From assembly GCF_016808335.1 (NCBI RefSeq), contig NC_053141.1, positions 4,258,711 to 4,322,710 on the forward strand: a stretch of 64,000 nucleotides of DNA, written 5' to 3'. Position numbers and translations under genes: made by a program. This DNA is from Panicum virgatum. Lineage: Eukaryota; Streptophyta; Magnoliopsida; Poales; Poaceae. Below, one piece after another: positions 1-11,800 of this stretch. The first letter of the stretch is position 1, and the number at the start of each line of letters is the position of its first letter. Below the pieces are notes generated by a model, which ran no database searches, had not been told where the DNA came from, and worked only from the letters and a program-made list of their open reading frames with translations.

Positions 1-375
1 GGCCCCAGGCCCCAAGCATTGGATAGTGATTTCCAATTATAAATCTTTTTTGTAGCATTGAATTATTTTGTCCTTTTCCCCTTAGCTTCCGAACTTCAAG
101 ATGCTTAGCATAATTGGCATAGGATAAATAAATAATTCTAATTCATGCTACCAAATTTCTACCATGTTTTGTACAATCTCCTCACCATTAACCACATTAT
201 CCACATGTGTTACACTACAAATATAAATTGGTAACCAATAGAATAGCTAAAGCAGTTGTTTACCAGCCATCCATCTGCATAGTTCTCTGTTATTATACTT
301 TTGGCAAGAATGCAAATACTTGAATCAAAATTCTTCAAGAATCATTTGAATCTCACTAGTTAACATGTGTTGCAG

Positions 376-3300
376 ATGTGTGGATGAACTTGAGAGCCAA
401 CTTTCCAAACATGGAAGTCTTAAAAAACTTTACTTTTATCATCAGCATCTAACCACAGTAAGTGTATAATTTGTTTGATTTGCTGTGTAATTTGCATATT
501 CCTTTGATTCTTTGGCAATTTACTAGCTTCTTGTGTTGATAATAAGTTCTATTTTTTTTCTGGGACCTGACAGGTCTTCAGAAATACAATGTTTGGTCCG
601 GAAGGCCGCCCACAGCATTGTTGTGCTTGGCTTGGAGCTGCTTGCAGTTTTCCAGAATGTGCATCTGCAATTATTCCTGAAGAGGTGTATATTTGGATTC
701 ACTATATGATTCAGTTTGAGAATTATTTTGATGGTTTCAGCATCCTGAACATGTGCTTTTACACGATGGTTAGCTTTGAGGATTAGTTAAATATTGTAAG
801 GAGACGCATATGCTATTAATTTTTGCTTGAGGAGATGGACCTTTACTATGCTTGATCTGTTGATCGAGAACCAAGTCAGCCTGCCTATGCCCTCTGAAAT
901 GTGAAGACTTCGAAGTGCCATGAAAATAAACAAATCCTATATGCTTCTTCAACTCTTATGAACGTGAATTAGCAATACATTACCAAGATTCCTCCTCTAG
1001 GGCCCTGCATCTGTCTTCTGTGTTTAACATATTAATTAGTGAATCTTCCTTTGTTTGATATGTAGGTTAACAAAATTGGCAGAGATTCTATCTCATATGT
1101 TGAGTCCCTTATTGAGTCTATCATGGGTGGATTGGAAGGATTGATAAACATTCTAGATTCAGAAGGTGGATTTGGCTCATTAGACATGCAGGTAGATAAT
1201 TTTTGAATTCATAACTTTGACTATATATAGTTTTATATTTGAGTCTGACTTCAAAACTTGCCAGCTTTCCCCGGAGCAAGCAGCTCTTCGGTTGAATAGC
1301 ACAACAAGAGCAAAAGGTGTTTCAAGCTTGTTAACGCCAGGACATGAGAGTTATCCTGATAATAGTTCATCAATTAAGATGTCAGTCAATTTTTTACTTC
1401 ACATCACTGTTTAAATGTTATCCCCATTCTATTGACTTTAATATAATTATTTATGCATCAAAACAGGCTGGAAGCTGCTATGCAGAGGCTGACAAGTTTA
1501 TGTTCTGTTCTAAATGATATGGAGCCTATTTGCGTTCTCAACCATGTTTTTGTTCTCCGGGAGGTATGTATTAGAGTATATTTGGGATATCTCTATAATA
1601 GGTAGGTTAGGATTGTATCCGGACTCTACCATACCGTAGGAGAGGCTTGCCCTCTAAGTCATGTACCCCAATATATACCGGCCTAGGCCTCAATGCAATA
1701 CAATCCACCAATTCTATTATTCTACATGGTATCACGAGTTTAGGTCTAGATCCTCGGCCACAAACCCAAACTTTTCCGCTGCCCCTCGCGCCTCTGTTCT
1801 TCATGTGCCGCCGGCCGTCCCCCACGGCATGCCTCTAGCGCACCCCCGCGACGGCCTCCTAGCGCGCCCCCGGGGAGGTCGCCCATGATCTCCGCCGGGG
1901 GCCGCGCCCTCCCAATCTGTGCGGTCGATCGAATCGATCCACACCGCCGTAATATATACTCTAATAGTATGTACAATTTATATTCACTGGGAGGAAGTAA
2001 ACATGCATTTTTTTTGGAACTTTGGACATGTTAGGTTTTCAGGATATATTGGTGATAACAAAATGATTGGCTGTTCGTCGTGACTATTAAAGCTAGTGAA
2101 TTTTATATCCTTATTTTCCATGTTAAGTATTAATCTTATGATAAACGGATCTAAAAAACATACAAATGAATTTTATATTTTCAGAAGAAAATTATTGCTT
2201 TTGTTGTTTACTCGAACTAGCATGCATGTGTCCTTGTTTGACTTACCTAGATTCTGTTTATTTCGCAGTACATGAGAGACTGTATCCTAGGGAATTTCAG
2301 GAGAAGATTTCATAGTATGATTAGAACTGATAACTGCATTCAGCGACCATCAATCATAGAATCTCTTCTAAGAAGACATCTGGGCATCATCCATCTAGCA
2401 GAGCAGCATATTAGTATGGACCTTACTGAAGGTATATGTGAAGTGCTACTAGCAGAGAGTTTTACAGGTCCATTTCCCAATCTGCAAATGTTTGAAACAC
2501 CAGTGGGTACACAAGGAGGGGGATCTGCTGTTGAGATGATATGCAATTGGTATATTGAGAATGTTGTAAAGGATGCTTCTCACATTGGAGTTGCTTTTGA
2601 TGCAATCCAGAATTGCTTCAGGAGCTCACAACCTATTGGTGGTGGATGTTTAGCTGAAGCATTTACAGATAAAAGAGAACTCAAAGCACTTGTTCGTCTT
2701 TTTGGTGGCTATGGAATAGATAAAATGGATAAGATACTAAGGGAGCATACATCTGCACTGTTAAATTGTATTGATTCAGCATTAAGGTCAAATCGTGATG
2801 CCTTGGAGGGTTTAGCTGGAAGTGTAAATTCTGGTGATAGGATTGAAAGAGATGCGAATCTGAAGCAGATTATTGATATTGAGACATTGGCTGACCTCTG
2901 TATTCAGGCAGGGCAGGCGATAACTTTCCGTCGACTGTTGGTTGAGGCTGTTGGAGCGGTGCTTGATGAGAAAGTACCTCTCATATATTCTCTGCTCAAA
3001 GGATTAGCCCTGCAGTTGCCAGATGAGGTACCTGATAAAAATGAGATTATTAGATTGAGAAGGGTTGCGAGCAGTGTTGGTGTTGGTGACAAACACGATG
3101 CCGAGTGGGTTCACGCTATTCTGGCAGAAGCTGGTGCAGCTAATGATAATTCTTGGATCTTACTTCCATATCTTTGTGCTGCATTTATGGTGTCCAATAT
3201 TTGTAGCGGTGCTGTTTATGATGTCAATATAGGTGGATTCAGTAACAATTTGCACTGCCTTGCAAGGTAAGACTTACCTCCTAATGATTATGTGTGACTG

Positions 3301-4313
3301 ATGCTAGTATATGCTTGATATCAACATTTTTTTCGCTATCGATATAAATGACAGACATAGCATCTTAACCTTTGACTGTAGTCATGAAGCTTGTTGCTCA
3401 GCATCAAATTGACCATTTATTTCCTAAAATCCTTTTCTAGTGTCCTCACTCAACATAAGACACAATCCATGGACAAAAGGATACTTTTGGACATGTGACT
3501 TTATCCGCCTCTTGTATTCGTGCAGGTGTATAAGTGCTGTGGTTGGGGGAAGCGAGTACACTAGGGTTGAAAGGGAGCAGCGAATAAATTCTCTTTCAAA
3601 TGGGCATACAGATGACTTGCAAGAAGCTGAATTACCAAGCCGTGTCTCAGCAGAAGCAAGTATTAAATCTGCTATGCAGATCTACGTCAAATTGTCTGCA
3701 GGCATAGTCCTTGATTCATGGAATGACACTAGCAGGTACTGGATTCACCTAATCACCTGATCCACAGCATTTTTGGATCTTTGTTGGCTAGGTTTTTTAG
3801 TTTGTCTTGATGGATTTTACATGACCAAAATGCAGGCCATACATTGTACCAAAGCTAATATTCCTGGATCAACTCTGTGAGCTGTCCCCGTACCTCCCCA
3901 GGAGCACTTTAGAAGTTCACATACCTTACACCATCCTCCGCTCCATCTACCACCAGCTATATGGAGCGTCACTGATGGCCTCAGAAGCAATGGATCAGTC
4001 CCCAAGGCAGTCGCCTCTGATCTCTCTTGCACACGCCTCCCCATCTGTGAGGCAAAATCGAGCGGAGACAACACCCAGGTCCCACACCTTCGAGCCTAGC
4101 TACTACAGTTTGTCGGGGTCCCAGCATGACGACGGGTATGAGGTAGATAAGAGGACCGGACAGCTGCGGAGCATGAGGCGCTCGGGACCGCTTGACTTCA
4201 GCGCTAGTAGGAAGGTGAAGTTTGTTGAGGGCTCTAGCTCTGGGAGCAGCCATGGGGCTGGCTCGCTGCAGAGATTGGCGGTGTCAAGATCTGGCCCTCT
4301 GTCTTACAAATAG
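376..4313 (+). CDS. NAP1: NAP1/NCKAP1-like subunit of the SCAR/WAVE complex, C-terminal half (8 exons, 5' end outside window)
   Basis: NAP1 (Hem/NCKAP1 family; GNARLED in Arabidopsis) is a cytoplasmic subunit of the SCAR/WAVE complex that activates Arp2/3 actin nucleation and shapes trichomes and pavement cells. Exons read from frame and GT..AG sites: 376-457, 574-684, 1066-1191, 1265-1380, 1467-1563, 2269-3266, 3526-3735, 3836-4313; all phases match, giving about 738 codons of a protein usually near 1,350-1,400 residues. Recognisable family stretches are FGPEGRPQHCCAWLG, YVESLIESIMGGLEG, LAEQHISMDL, ANDNSW and the C-terminal SRSGPLSYK tail before TAG at 4311-4313. The large exon 2269-3266 carries most of the Hem core; the last exon holds the Ser-rich, low-complexity plant tail. 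Positions 1-375 look like intron. No break is seen in the visible part, so the gene is probably functional. Family identity rests on remembered sequence similarity, not a search. Confidence 0.93.
1569..1966 (+). mobile_element. 398-bp insertion in NAP1 intron: LTR/PBS-like segment with inverted ends, 5-bp TSD
   Basis: The insertion is flanked by the direct repeat GTATG (1564-1568 and 1967-1971). Its ends are inverted copies of TATTAGAGTATAT (1569-1581 and 1954-1966). The left part looks like a small Copia-type LTR, and at about 1726-1740 it meets TGGTATCACGAG, close to the tRNA-iMet primer-binding consensus TGGTATCAGAGC. Then follow about 200 bp of GC-rich sequence and the inverted end. A normal SMART/TRIM element would have two direct LTRs; here the right end is an inverted start of the left one, so it is either a rearranged SMART or an unknown small TIR element. 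It lies wholly in the intron between exons 1467-1563 and 2269-3266. Confidence 0.6.
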
Positions 4314-4620
4314 GAGCCTTTGGTAACATGACCAGGCGTTCTGATGGAGCACCATAATCAGGCAGCTGACAGAAAAAGTCGTAAGCGAATATTATTCTTT
4401 GTAACTGTAGAGTACTAGATCATCCTAATGTACGTTACCTGTATGTAGCTAAGCTAGTGGTGTTGTAAGTAAAACCCGTTGGGTGTTGCTAGTTTAGTGT
4501 GCTTTGTTCAATGTTGTTAGAGAAGTCATTGCACTAGTGAAGCCAGTTTGCGTGTTGTAAGCAAAGACACTGCTTGTAATACCCATTCCAGCTGTTTATG
4601 TGAAATGGGTTGTTTGACAG
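4314..4620 (+). other. probable 3' UTR of NAP1
   Basis: AT-rich sequence directly after the NAP1 stop with several TGTA-type motifs typical of plant far-upstream polyadenylation signals, but no canonical AATAAA. The end point is an estimate. From 4620 to 5649 no gene is seen, only a G-rich low-complexity stretch (4848-4890) and AT-rich sequence. Confidence 0.45.
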
Positions 4621-5394
4621 ACGATTAAGTAACAAATGATTGAGTTATGAGATCTTGACACTGAATGCAACAAATGATCAGGCACGTGTCTGGTTGTTAC
4701 AACTTACAAGAGAGATTTGCGTGCCCAAAGTCATGCTTACCTCTGTTTTCTTCAGCTGCGGAATACTACATGATTCATCACTCGGAAATAGGATCTCACC
4801 TGTTTTACCGAGTAAGGTAGCATGTGCATGGCACATGTCAGATTGGTGGGGGTGGGGGTGTGTGTGTGGTGGTGGTGGGGGGGGCGGGGTGGTCACGAAA
4901 GGAAGGAGTTGATAAACCTTACTGAAGGACTGAATAGGCAACTAAAGGGGTGGGGTGAATGGGAGCTTCAAATCCGATTTCAAAAAATCAGAGAAAAAAA
5001 ATCCCTATTTCATTCGACATGCCTCAAACAGTAAATATCAGTACCACATAGCTCATGATGGCTATCGGTACTAGGAATACCCACACAACGAAGCCGGAAC
5101 ATACACGCGGAAGCAAAGCGGTGGAAAATTTACACTGACGCACACACGCACAAGTGCATGAAAGTAACTAGGATAAAAAACCACTGGAAAGAGCGCATCT
5201 CAAGAACTTGAGTAAAAGGTTAGTGCACAGGTAAAAGAAAAGCTAGTAGGATAGAAAATAAAAACTAGCAAGCAAGATCATTAACCAAGTAATTTTTGTT
5301 TTGCTTTTTTTTTAACTTAATTAGTCCTAAGAAAAAGTAGATAGCAACACATGAGCAAATGTTAGTCGAAACAGAAAGCTACGAGCTGCTGTTA

Positions 5395-5555
5395 CCGAAG
5401 AGTGTTTTTCTCTCACACCAAATCTGTTTGCCGCAACCAGCCAATAGTGTTTTTCTCTTACACCAAATCATCACCAGCCACCAACCAGCCAGCTCTCATA
5501 ACAAATTAGCACCAGCCACAGCACAACAAACAGAGTGAATGAGCTAACAGAACAC
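5395..5555. repeat. MITE remnant related to the element at 50679-50831
   Basis: The segment repeats phrases such as GTGTTTTTCTCTCACACCA and CCAACCAGCCAGC and ends AACAAACAGAGTGAA. The same vocabulary fills the small inverted-repeat element at 50679-50831, so this is probably a decayed relative. Clear terminal repeats and target duplication are not visible here. Confidence 0.4.
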
Positions 5556-5649
5556 GCAAGAGTTAATCAAAAAGCAAGTGAAGTTATCAGCCATGATAAG
5601 CAGGAATTGATTAAACAAAGGTAGCTTCACTGTATCATGAAAGTGGCAT

Positions 5650-5996
5650 ATGACTGACACTGGGGACATTGACAAACGCAAGAGTACATGGGTGACAGTG
5701 TTGACTAAGCAAGACGGCGGTCGAGCAAGTCGAGCGGAGGCTCAAGAAGACTTGGCGTCCGAGCGGTCGAGGACGGCGGTGACACTGTTAATGAGATCGA
5801 GCAGGTCGAGGATTGGTCAACGTGATCCCACCACCTGTCCTCCGACCTCATCGACTCGTGTCACTGTCGTCCTTGACCGCCCGGGCGCCAAGTCTTCTTG
5901 AGCCTCCACTCGACTTGCTCGACCGCCGTCTTGACTTGGTCAACCCTGTCACCCATGTACTCTTGCGCTTGTCGATGTCCTGAGGTGTCAGTCATC
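5650..5996. repeat. long inverted repeat (about 160-bp arms, short spacer)
   Basis: The left arm (about 5650-5815) and the reverse complement of the right arm (about 5830-5996) match closely over their length. Both outer ends begin ATGACTGACAC and share CGCAAGAGTACATGGGTGACAG and GAGGCTCAAGAAGACTTGGCG-type blocks, with scattered mismatches by eye. Each arm has a short open frame starting at the same ATG, but neither is a recognised protein; a retroelement gag start is possible. The structure could fold into a long hairpin if transcribed. No target duplication was found. Confidence 0.75.
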
Positions 5997-6600
5997 GCAG
6001 CTAGTCACCCGGCCTCCTTGTCCCTCAGTCCAGTCCCAGCATCTGTCCTTCACCGCTCCCAGTCCCTCGGCACGGATCCGCATGACCTTCACCTTCGCCG
6101 TCGACCACTGCCTCCGAGCTCCACACTTGCGCACCATAAACCAAGAGACATGCCCCCCCCCGCGGTTTTGAGGCCCAAACTGGAAAATCCTCGACACGCC
6201 CCATCTGGATGTGGCACACCTCACCGGGCGTGACTAACAGATCTCGACGCATGTCCCTCATCCAAAGCCTCCGCCTTGACTTGGGATCCCCCGCCGTCTC
6301 GATCACCTCGTCGTCTTGACTCTTCATGCATAGTGTGGACCGCACATTGATTCCGCACGGTCTCTAGGTCCCTTGGCCCTAAGCTGGTGCTCGCCTTCAC
6401 CAAAGCCGTTGGCAGCCATGCCGCATCTCTTCGGACTGCATCCCTCTGGACCGCATCCCTCTAGACCGCACATTGACTCCACCCAGCTCTTGAGGTCCTT
6501 CAGCCGACGCCACTACTCGCCTTCACCTCCTGTCGTTGCAAGTCATGCCGCATCCTGCACCTGCAATCTATAGCCAAGAGATAACACGAACACTTTGTTT
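5997..6600 (-). other. unclassified GC-rich repeat-like sequence, no gene recognised
   Basis: On the minus strand this leads straight into the right arm of the inverted repeat, and it contains internally reiterated phrases (CTGCATCCCTCTGGACCGCA-like, near 6430-6470). Overlapping short frames exist on both strands without recognisable domains. It is probably the decayed body of the retroelement that supplied the inverted repeat arms. Confidence 0.35.
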
Positions 6601-6699
6601 CCATCGCCACCTTCTTACACGGTTAGTCAACATAATCATGCATACAGGAAAGTAGACATGCTATGCACCAACCAAACCACCGAAAGCGTCATTCAACTC

Positions 6700-8003
6700 C
6701 CTGCGTCGCTCCTCCTAGGAGCGGCTCAGGCGGAACCTGGGCCCCCGAGCGCCGCCGGTTCTCAGCCTTGCCCTCTGTCTCGACGCTGCCCAAGTGGCCA
6801 CCGGAAGCTCGTGCAGCTGCAAGGAAGGCGGCGGCGAGGCTCCACTGCCCCTCCTCTTTCCCTCCTTTCCTCCCCTCATCCTCTCTTGGTGGCTGCTTGT
6901 CCATGGAGGTGGCGGCCATTCCGGCATAGCCGGTTCCGCCTTGCGAACGTCGTATCCGTGTCCTCAGTGGCCGGATCTACTCTCCCGGGGCCTCGGCACG
7001 GCGGGGCGCGGCGGCGGCGCCACCCGGGGGCCTAGCAGTGGTGGGGCGCGGTGCCAGGGCCGGCCGTGGCGTGGGCGCAGCGGGATGCGGCAGCGGCGGC
7101 GCCTTCCGCGGCCGGCATGCGGTGGGGCGCGGCTGCAGCGGCTCCCGCGGTGGCATGCGACGCCTTGCACAACCGGCATGCGGCGGGGCACGGCTGCAGC
7201 AGCCCCCGCGGTGGCTCGCGGCTGGGTGCCGCGGTGGCCGGCTCTCGTTGGGGTGCGGCGGTGGCCGCTCCTGCGGCTGCGCGTTGTCCACGGTCTGAGA
7301 GCCGGTGGAGCGTGGCTGGGCTGGTGCAGCCCAGTGCGTGGCTGCCTCGGTCCGGCTTCGCATCAGTGGCTGGCGCGGCATGGTGGCCACGGCATGGTGG
7401 CAGCTTCGGCTCGCTGGTGGGGACTAGGCCTTGAAGGTGGACCGCCCGCAGGCGCAGCCGTGCGGAGGTGGCTTCGGAGAGCGCATGGAGAAATCTTTCT
7501 CGGCTTCACGCCGATTGGCAATGGTGACGCTTTTTGCACCGGTTCCCTCGTTGGAGGCTTTGTTAATGCGCTTTCTGCTAGCATATGGTGCGGTCGGGTA
7601 AATACGGGAAACCGTTCGAGGGGATCCCTATCTGGCACTATGCTGGCGTTGACATTGGTGAGACCTTGTGGTGCCACCTCCTTCTTGAAGGCAATGTCTT
7701 ACATCTCCTCATACCTATGCACAAGGCGGTAACTGACTAGCAGTGACAATCCGAGCATTAAGTTTCTATGCAGACAAGTGATGCGTTTGATTGATGCTGC
7801 GTGAAGACTCTACAAGGATGAAACAGAATGAAGAAAAAGGTTGAAGCTTAGTCTTCTAGATTTTCTTTGTTTTGTAGCTTTATTTCTTGTTTGGGTGAAA
7901 TCTCTCATTTGAGGTTTAGAGTATAAGAACTCTTGTAATGTGTGGCTGTAGACATTCACTTGTGAATGTTTAAGGTTGTGTTTTTCCTATATCTAAAAAA
8001 AAA
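6700..8003 (+). mobile_element. LINE-like (L1-type) non-autonomous retroposon with 3' poly(A)
   Basis: A very GC-rich front part with an imperfect direct repeat of about 60 bp (GGGGCGCGGCTGCAGC blocks near 7110-7220) passes into a transcript-like tail and ends in nine A residues (7995-8003). The middle phrase with TCGGCTTCACGCCGAT and CCTCGTTGGAGGC resembles leader sequence of grass L1-type elements as remembered. No reverse transcriptase is present. The long open frame 6794-7732 is Ala/Arg/Gly-rich and overlapped by equally long frames on both strands, so it is not taken as a gene. Neither the 5' end nor a target duplication could be fixed. Confidence 0.4.
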
Positions 8004-8096
8004 GTGTGTGCGTTGATCAATCATTCATCACCAAAACTGACCACGGTCCGCACTTACGTCTCCAGGCTTTTCATAACCATTTACGGCTGTTCAAAC

Positions 8097-8105
8097 GCTC
8101 AACTA
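8097..8105. repeat. MULE target-site duplication, left copy
   Basis: GCTCAACTA directly before the element's first bases GGGAAAATTAG. The identical 9-mer follows the right end at 22896-22904. Confidence 0.85.
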
Positions 8106-8304
8106 GGGAAAATTAGCTGCTGGACACTGAAAAAATGTGGTTTTTGCCACAGACCACTAAAAAAAGTGTCTTTGACACAGCACACTACAAATCAGTGGTA
8201 ATTAGGTATAGGACACTACACCCAGTATTATACTCGTTTTTAATCAGCAGCCACGCGAAATGACGATTGTGCCCTTGACTCTCTATCTCCTTTCCTCCCT
8301 GGCC
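8106..8304 (+). repeat. MULE terminal inverted repeat, left
   Basis: Matches the reverse complement of 22691-22895 from the terminus to the CTCCCTGGCC block, with mismatches concentrated in the outermost 20 bases (about 15 of 20 identical) and a few small indels. Shared blocks include AAAAAAAGTGTCTTTG and TTAATCAGCAGCC. Confidence 0.88.
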
Positions 8305-8469
8305 CAAATCGCATCAGACTCGCGAGCTCCAGCCTCCGGCTCCTGGTGCACCCCGGGGTCCGCCCCTACTCCGGCAAGGCGGCAATCCATCCCCGGCCAT
8401 GAAATGGCTAGGCGAAGTGACGAACTACATATGAAATCCACCCATTCACGTGCACAGATGCGCACATAC

Positions 8470-8547
8470 CTCATCGTAGAACTCGGGCGGCATCCCCTCC
8501 AGCTCGGCCTCCTCGGCAGCTGGTAGCCTCCTTGGTCTTCTCCATAG
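8470..8547 (-). pseudogene. captured exon-like fragment inside the MULE
   Basis: On the minus strand a CTGCAG acceptor precedes 8547 and a GAG/GTATGTG donor follows 8470, enclosing 78 open nucleotides. These read in one frame to an acidic peptide ending AAEEAELEGMPPEFYDE. The splice-like borders and coding-like bias suggest a piece of a host gene taken up by the MULE. The parent gene is not recognised. GC-rich minus-strand sequence up to 8856 and at 22457-22690 may be further parts of captured sequence. Confidence 0.5.
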
Positions 8548-8856
8548 CTGCAGCAGACCTCGGTTAGTCACCAACCAGGCAAGACCCCCGATGCGAGCCA
8601 AGTACAGAGAGGAAGAAGGGCCTCACGGGGCGGAGACAGGAGAGGACGCGCCGACAACGCCCTTCGAACCATATGCTCCTCCATGGCCTGCTGTTTCGCC
8701 GCCGTCGCTTGCTTGCTGCGCCTCGAGGTCCGGCTCGGACATCGCCTCCTCGTTCGGGGTCGGAGAGGATCAGGCCGCGCCATGGCTGGCTGCCGACCGC
8801 GCGGGCTCCCTCGGGCAGCGCGGCAAGGTCGACCTCGGCCGGAGCGGTGAGGTCAA

Positions 8857-11800
8857 TGAAGCGTCCCCTCATAAGAGAAGACTTAAATGTGATACATACA
8901 TCAGTCCCAGGAGGCTAATGACATATTTATTACATCAGATGGTTCATCACCGTACAACTCTACGCGGTAATGGGCAGAGAAGCGCCACTATCGCGAGGAT
9001 TACAACCCACACCCACACAATGATACTAATTATAAAAAGGGGGTCATCAGAGTTTTGCGCCATGCGGTATCTCCTGCGGGTGACCCTAATCCACAGGCAA
9101 GGCTGGGTGCAGGACGGTACCCTACTCAACGTCCTCTGGAACGAAGTCTGGGTCTTCCTCTGTAAAAATTAAGAATGGGGTGAGTACAAATGTACTCAGC
9201 AAGTCCAACCACACCCACGGAGGGGGAATAAACAGAATATAATACACATGGTATTTCAAGGATAAGGTTAAGATTTACTTTTGCAGAAAGCAATATTTTA
9301 TGCAAGGGTTTATTTGAAAGAAAATATTTCCAGAACCAGTTTTCTTGTACCGAGTGACACGAAGGGTTGATCCACACAGGATCCAAGTTTTAAGCTGCTA
9401 CCGGACTCCTCATCCGTCGTAGCACACGGCACAACTGCCGGACACAATTTCGAAACAACTCACGCCAACCCATCCCAAAATAAACTCTAGTTATGTGACC
9501 ACACCGTAACTCACCCAGTACCGTGGGCACGGCTATTCAAATAGATTTTAACTCTGCAGAGGTGTGCAACTTTACCCACAAGCGGGGTACCGCAACTCGA
9601 TCACCTTAGTGACGGTGTAGATCCCAACAAAGCCATTACCCACCTTAGCTAGACCTGACTAGCCATCACGGGATGCACCAAGGGGTTATCGACCTATCAC
9701 AGAGGTTCTAACCGGGGCATAAGTCACACAGAGCTAATCCCTTTTCCTTGATCACCCGTTGCTCTCAGCTCTCCTGATGGCTAGCAAACTAACTAGTGGG
9801 GTTTATGCTAAGCCGTTGCCCATACAACGGTCGAGTGGTTTGCACGATAGTGGAGTTAGGTGAGATGGCACACCAACTCGGTCCTTAGTGGTGACAAGAT
9901 GGATATCTCCCTTCCTTGCTCTGCCACACAGGCACAAGCACACCAAACGGCAAATCACACAGAAATGCCATCCATCCCGTCTAGACTTATCTTTTGAAAA
10001 TCCACTTTTATCCCTTCCCACACACACACACATTTTCTTTATAAAACAAGTTGTATTGTGTATAAGATCCTAAGCGTTCTAGCAGCGATTAACGTCCAAA
10101 CAAAATCAGACATTAATCTAGGTGGTCAAGGAATGGTTATAACAAATCAAGGGGTGGCTATCCAACCGTGTTTTCAGCAAGCAAAACATATGTAATTTTA
10201 TAAAACAGGCCAATAAGTTGTGTTTATAAAAACTAGGACAAAAGCATGCATCAAAGGGCGGGATTGAACTTGCCGTCTTCGAATCCTTCGGGGAGGTCCT
10301 GGTCGAAGCACTGTCCTTCGGGCTCGGGGTCGCGAAACTGGTCCTCGTTTGCTGGCTCGCAGTACTGCTCTTCAACGGGCTCTCCTTCGTTCACACCGTG
10401 GTCTACAACGCAAACAAACAAACACACAATCAAGAAAAAGAAATAAAAGTTTTATCATTGAGCTCGAACCGGAAATAATTAAGATATGGAGTTCGGAGTA
10501 ATATTGTTGAGCGATTTCCAAATGGCACGGCCAAAACTATAACACGAGAGGCGTGGTAAAGTTTTAGATTGATCTGAGTTTATTTTGCGCATGAAATGAT
10601 AGGTTATATAGAGGTTTAGGGGTTAAATAAGGGTCCCAGGACTTGTTTGTAATTATATTTAAGAAGGCAGGGGCTTAGTTTGTATTTTAGAAACTATTTG
10701 GGTCATATTAAAAAGGGTCAGGGGTTTATTTAAATATGTTGCATAGTGGAAAGGTTTTTTTGTGAATATTATAAAGGATAGGGTGTTATTTGAAAAAAAC
10801 CAAAGGTTGGAAGGGTTCTTAATTAAATAGAATAGAAGGGAGGGGGTTATGGGCAAAATGCCCTGTCTTCTTCCTCCCCTCGCGCTGGGATACAGGGGAG
10901 GGGGGCGATGCTCGTCAGAGCTCGTGGGCCCGCGGCCTGGAGGCACGGCGACGGCCCGGAGTAGGGGGAAAGGGAAAGAAGGGGTAGGCGAATTGATTCC
11001 CCTACCTAGCTCAAGATGGGATGGAGCGAGGCGGCGGGGCTACGAGGGCAGGCGGCGGCGGCAGTGCTAGGCGGCTCTGGCGGTGGTGCTAGGGGAGCAG
11101 AGGAGGAGCTAGGGCGGCAATGGTGGCTCGTGGTGGCGAAGGGCGACGCGGAGGGCCTCTTTATAGCCCGAGTAAGGCGGTGGAGTGGTGCGGGGGTAGG
11201 TGGCCGGATAGCGAGCTCCGCGGGCGGCCATTAATGGCGCTCGGCCGGTCTCGCGTGTCGCGGAGCGGTGCGAGCGGCGAGGCCGCAGCATAGGGCGAGC
11301 TGCTGTGCGCGGGCGTGACTCGGCGTGCTTGGCAGCGGGCCCGAGCGTTGGCGCGACGCAGACGGCGGCGTGCGTGCAGCTCGGCGGGTGGCGCGGCGAG
11401 GCGGCCAGGCGACGTGATGCGTCGTCGAGCGGCTCAGCGGGCAGCGCGGCCGCGTGGGTCGCGTGGAGCCGGGAACGGGCGTGCGCGCGTCTGTGCGAGG
11501 GGCAGGGCCGGCGTGGCGCGCGCGGCTCGGCGTGAGCGCGGTGAGTGCGTGCGCGCGCAGCGGCGGTTCACGCGGCGCGAGCGGAGGGGGCAGCGGCGAG
11601 CGGCGCGGCGGTGCACGTGGGGCGCAGGGGCGAGCGGGACTGGGGCGGCGTGGCCGCGCGCGGGCGAGTGGCGCGACGCGCGGGGCCAGGAGCAGTGTGT
11701 CACGGCGGGCGGTGCGGCGAGCGGCTGCTCTGCAGTGCGCGGGAAGGCGAGGTCGGGCCCGGGTCAGAGGGAGGGGTGGCTCGCGCGGGAGGGGGCAGGC

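Noticed and set aside
741..768. Possible NAP1 micro-exon (HPEHVLLHD) with AG and GT borders
   Set aside because: It would leave the phase wrong for the exon at 1066; joining 684 directly to 1066 keeps frame and matches the family sequence PEEV.KIGRD.
6794..7732. 312-codon plus-strand frame
   Set aside because: Ala/Arg/Gly-rich with equally long frames on the other strand and internal direct repeats; a GC-composition artefact in retroposon sequence.
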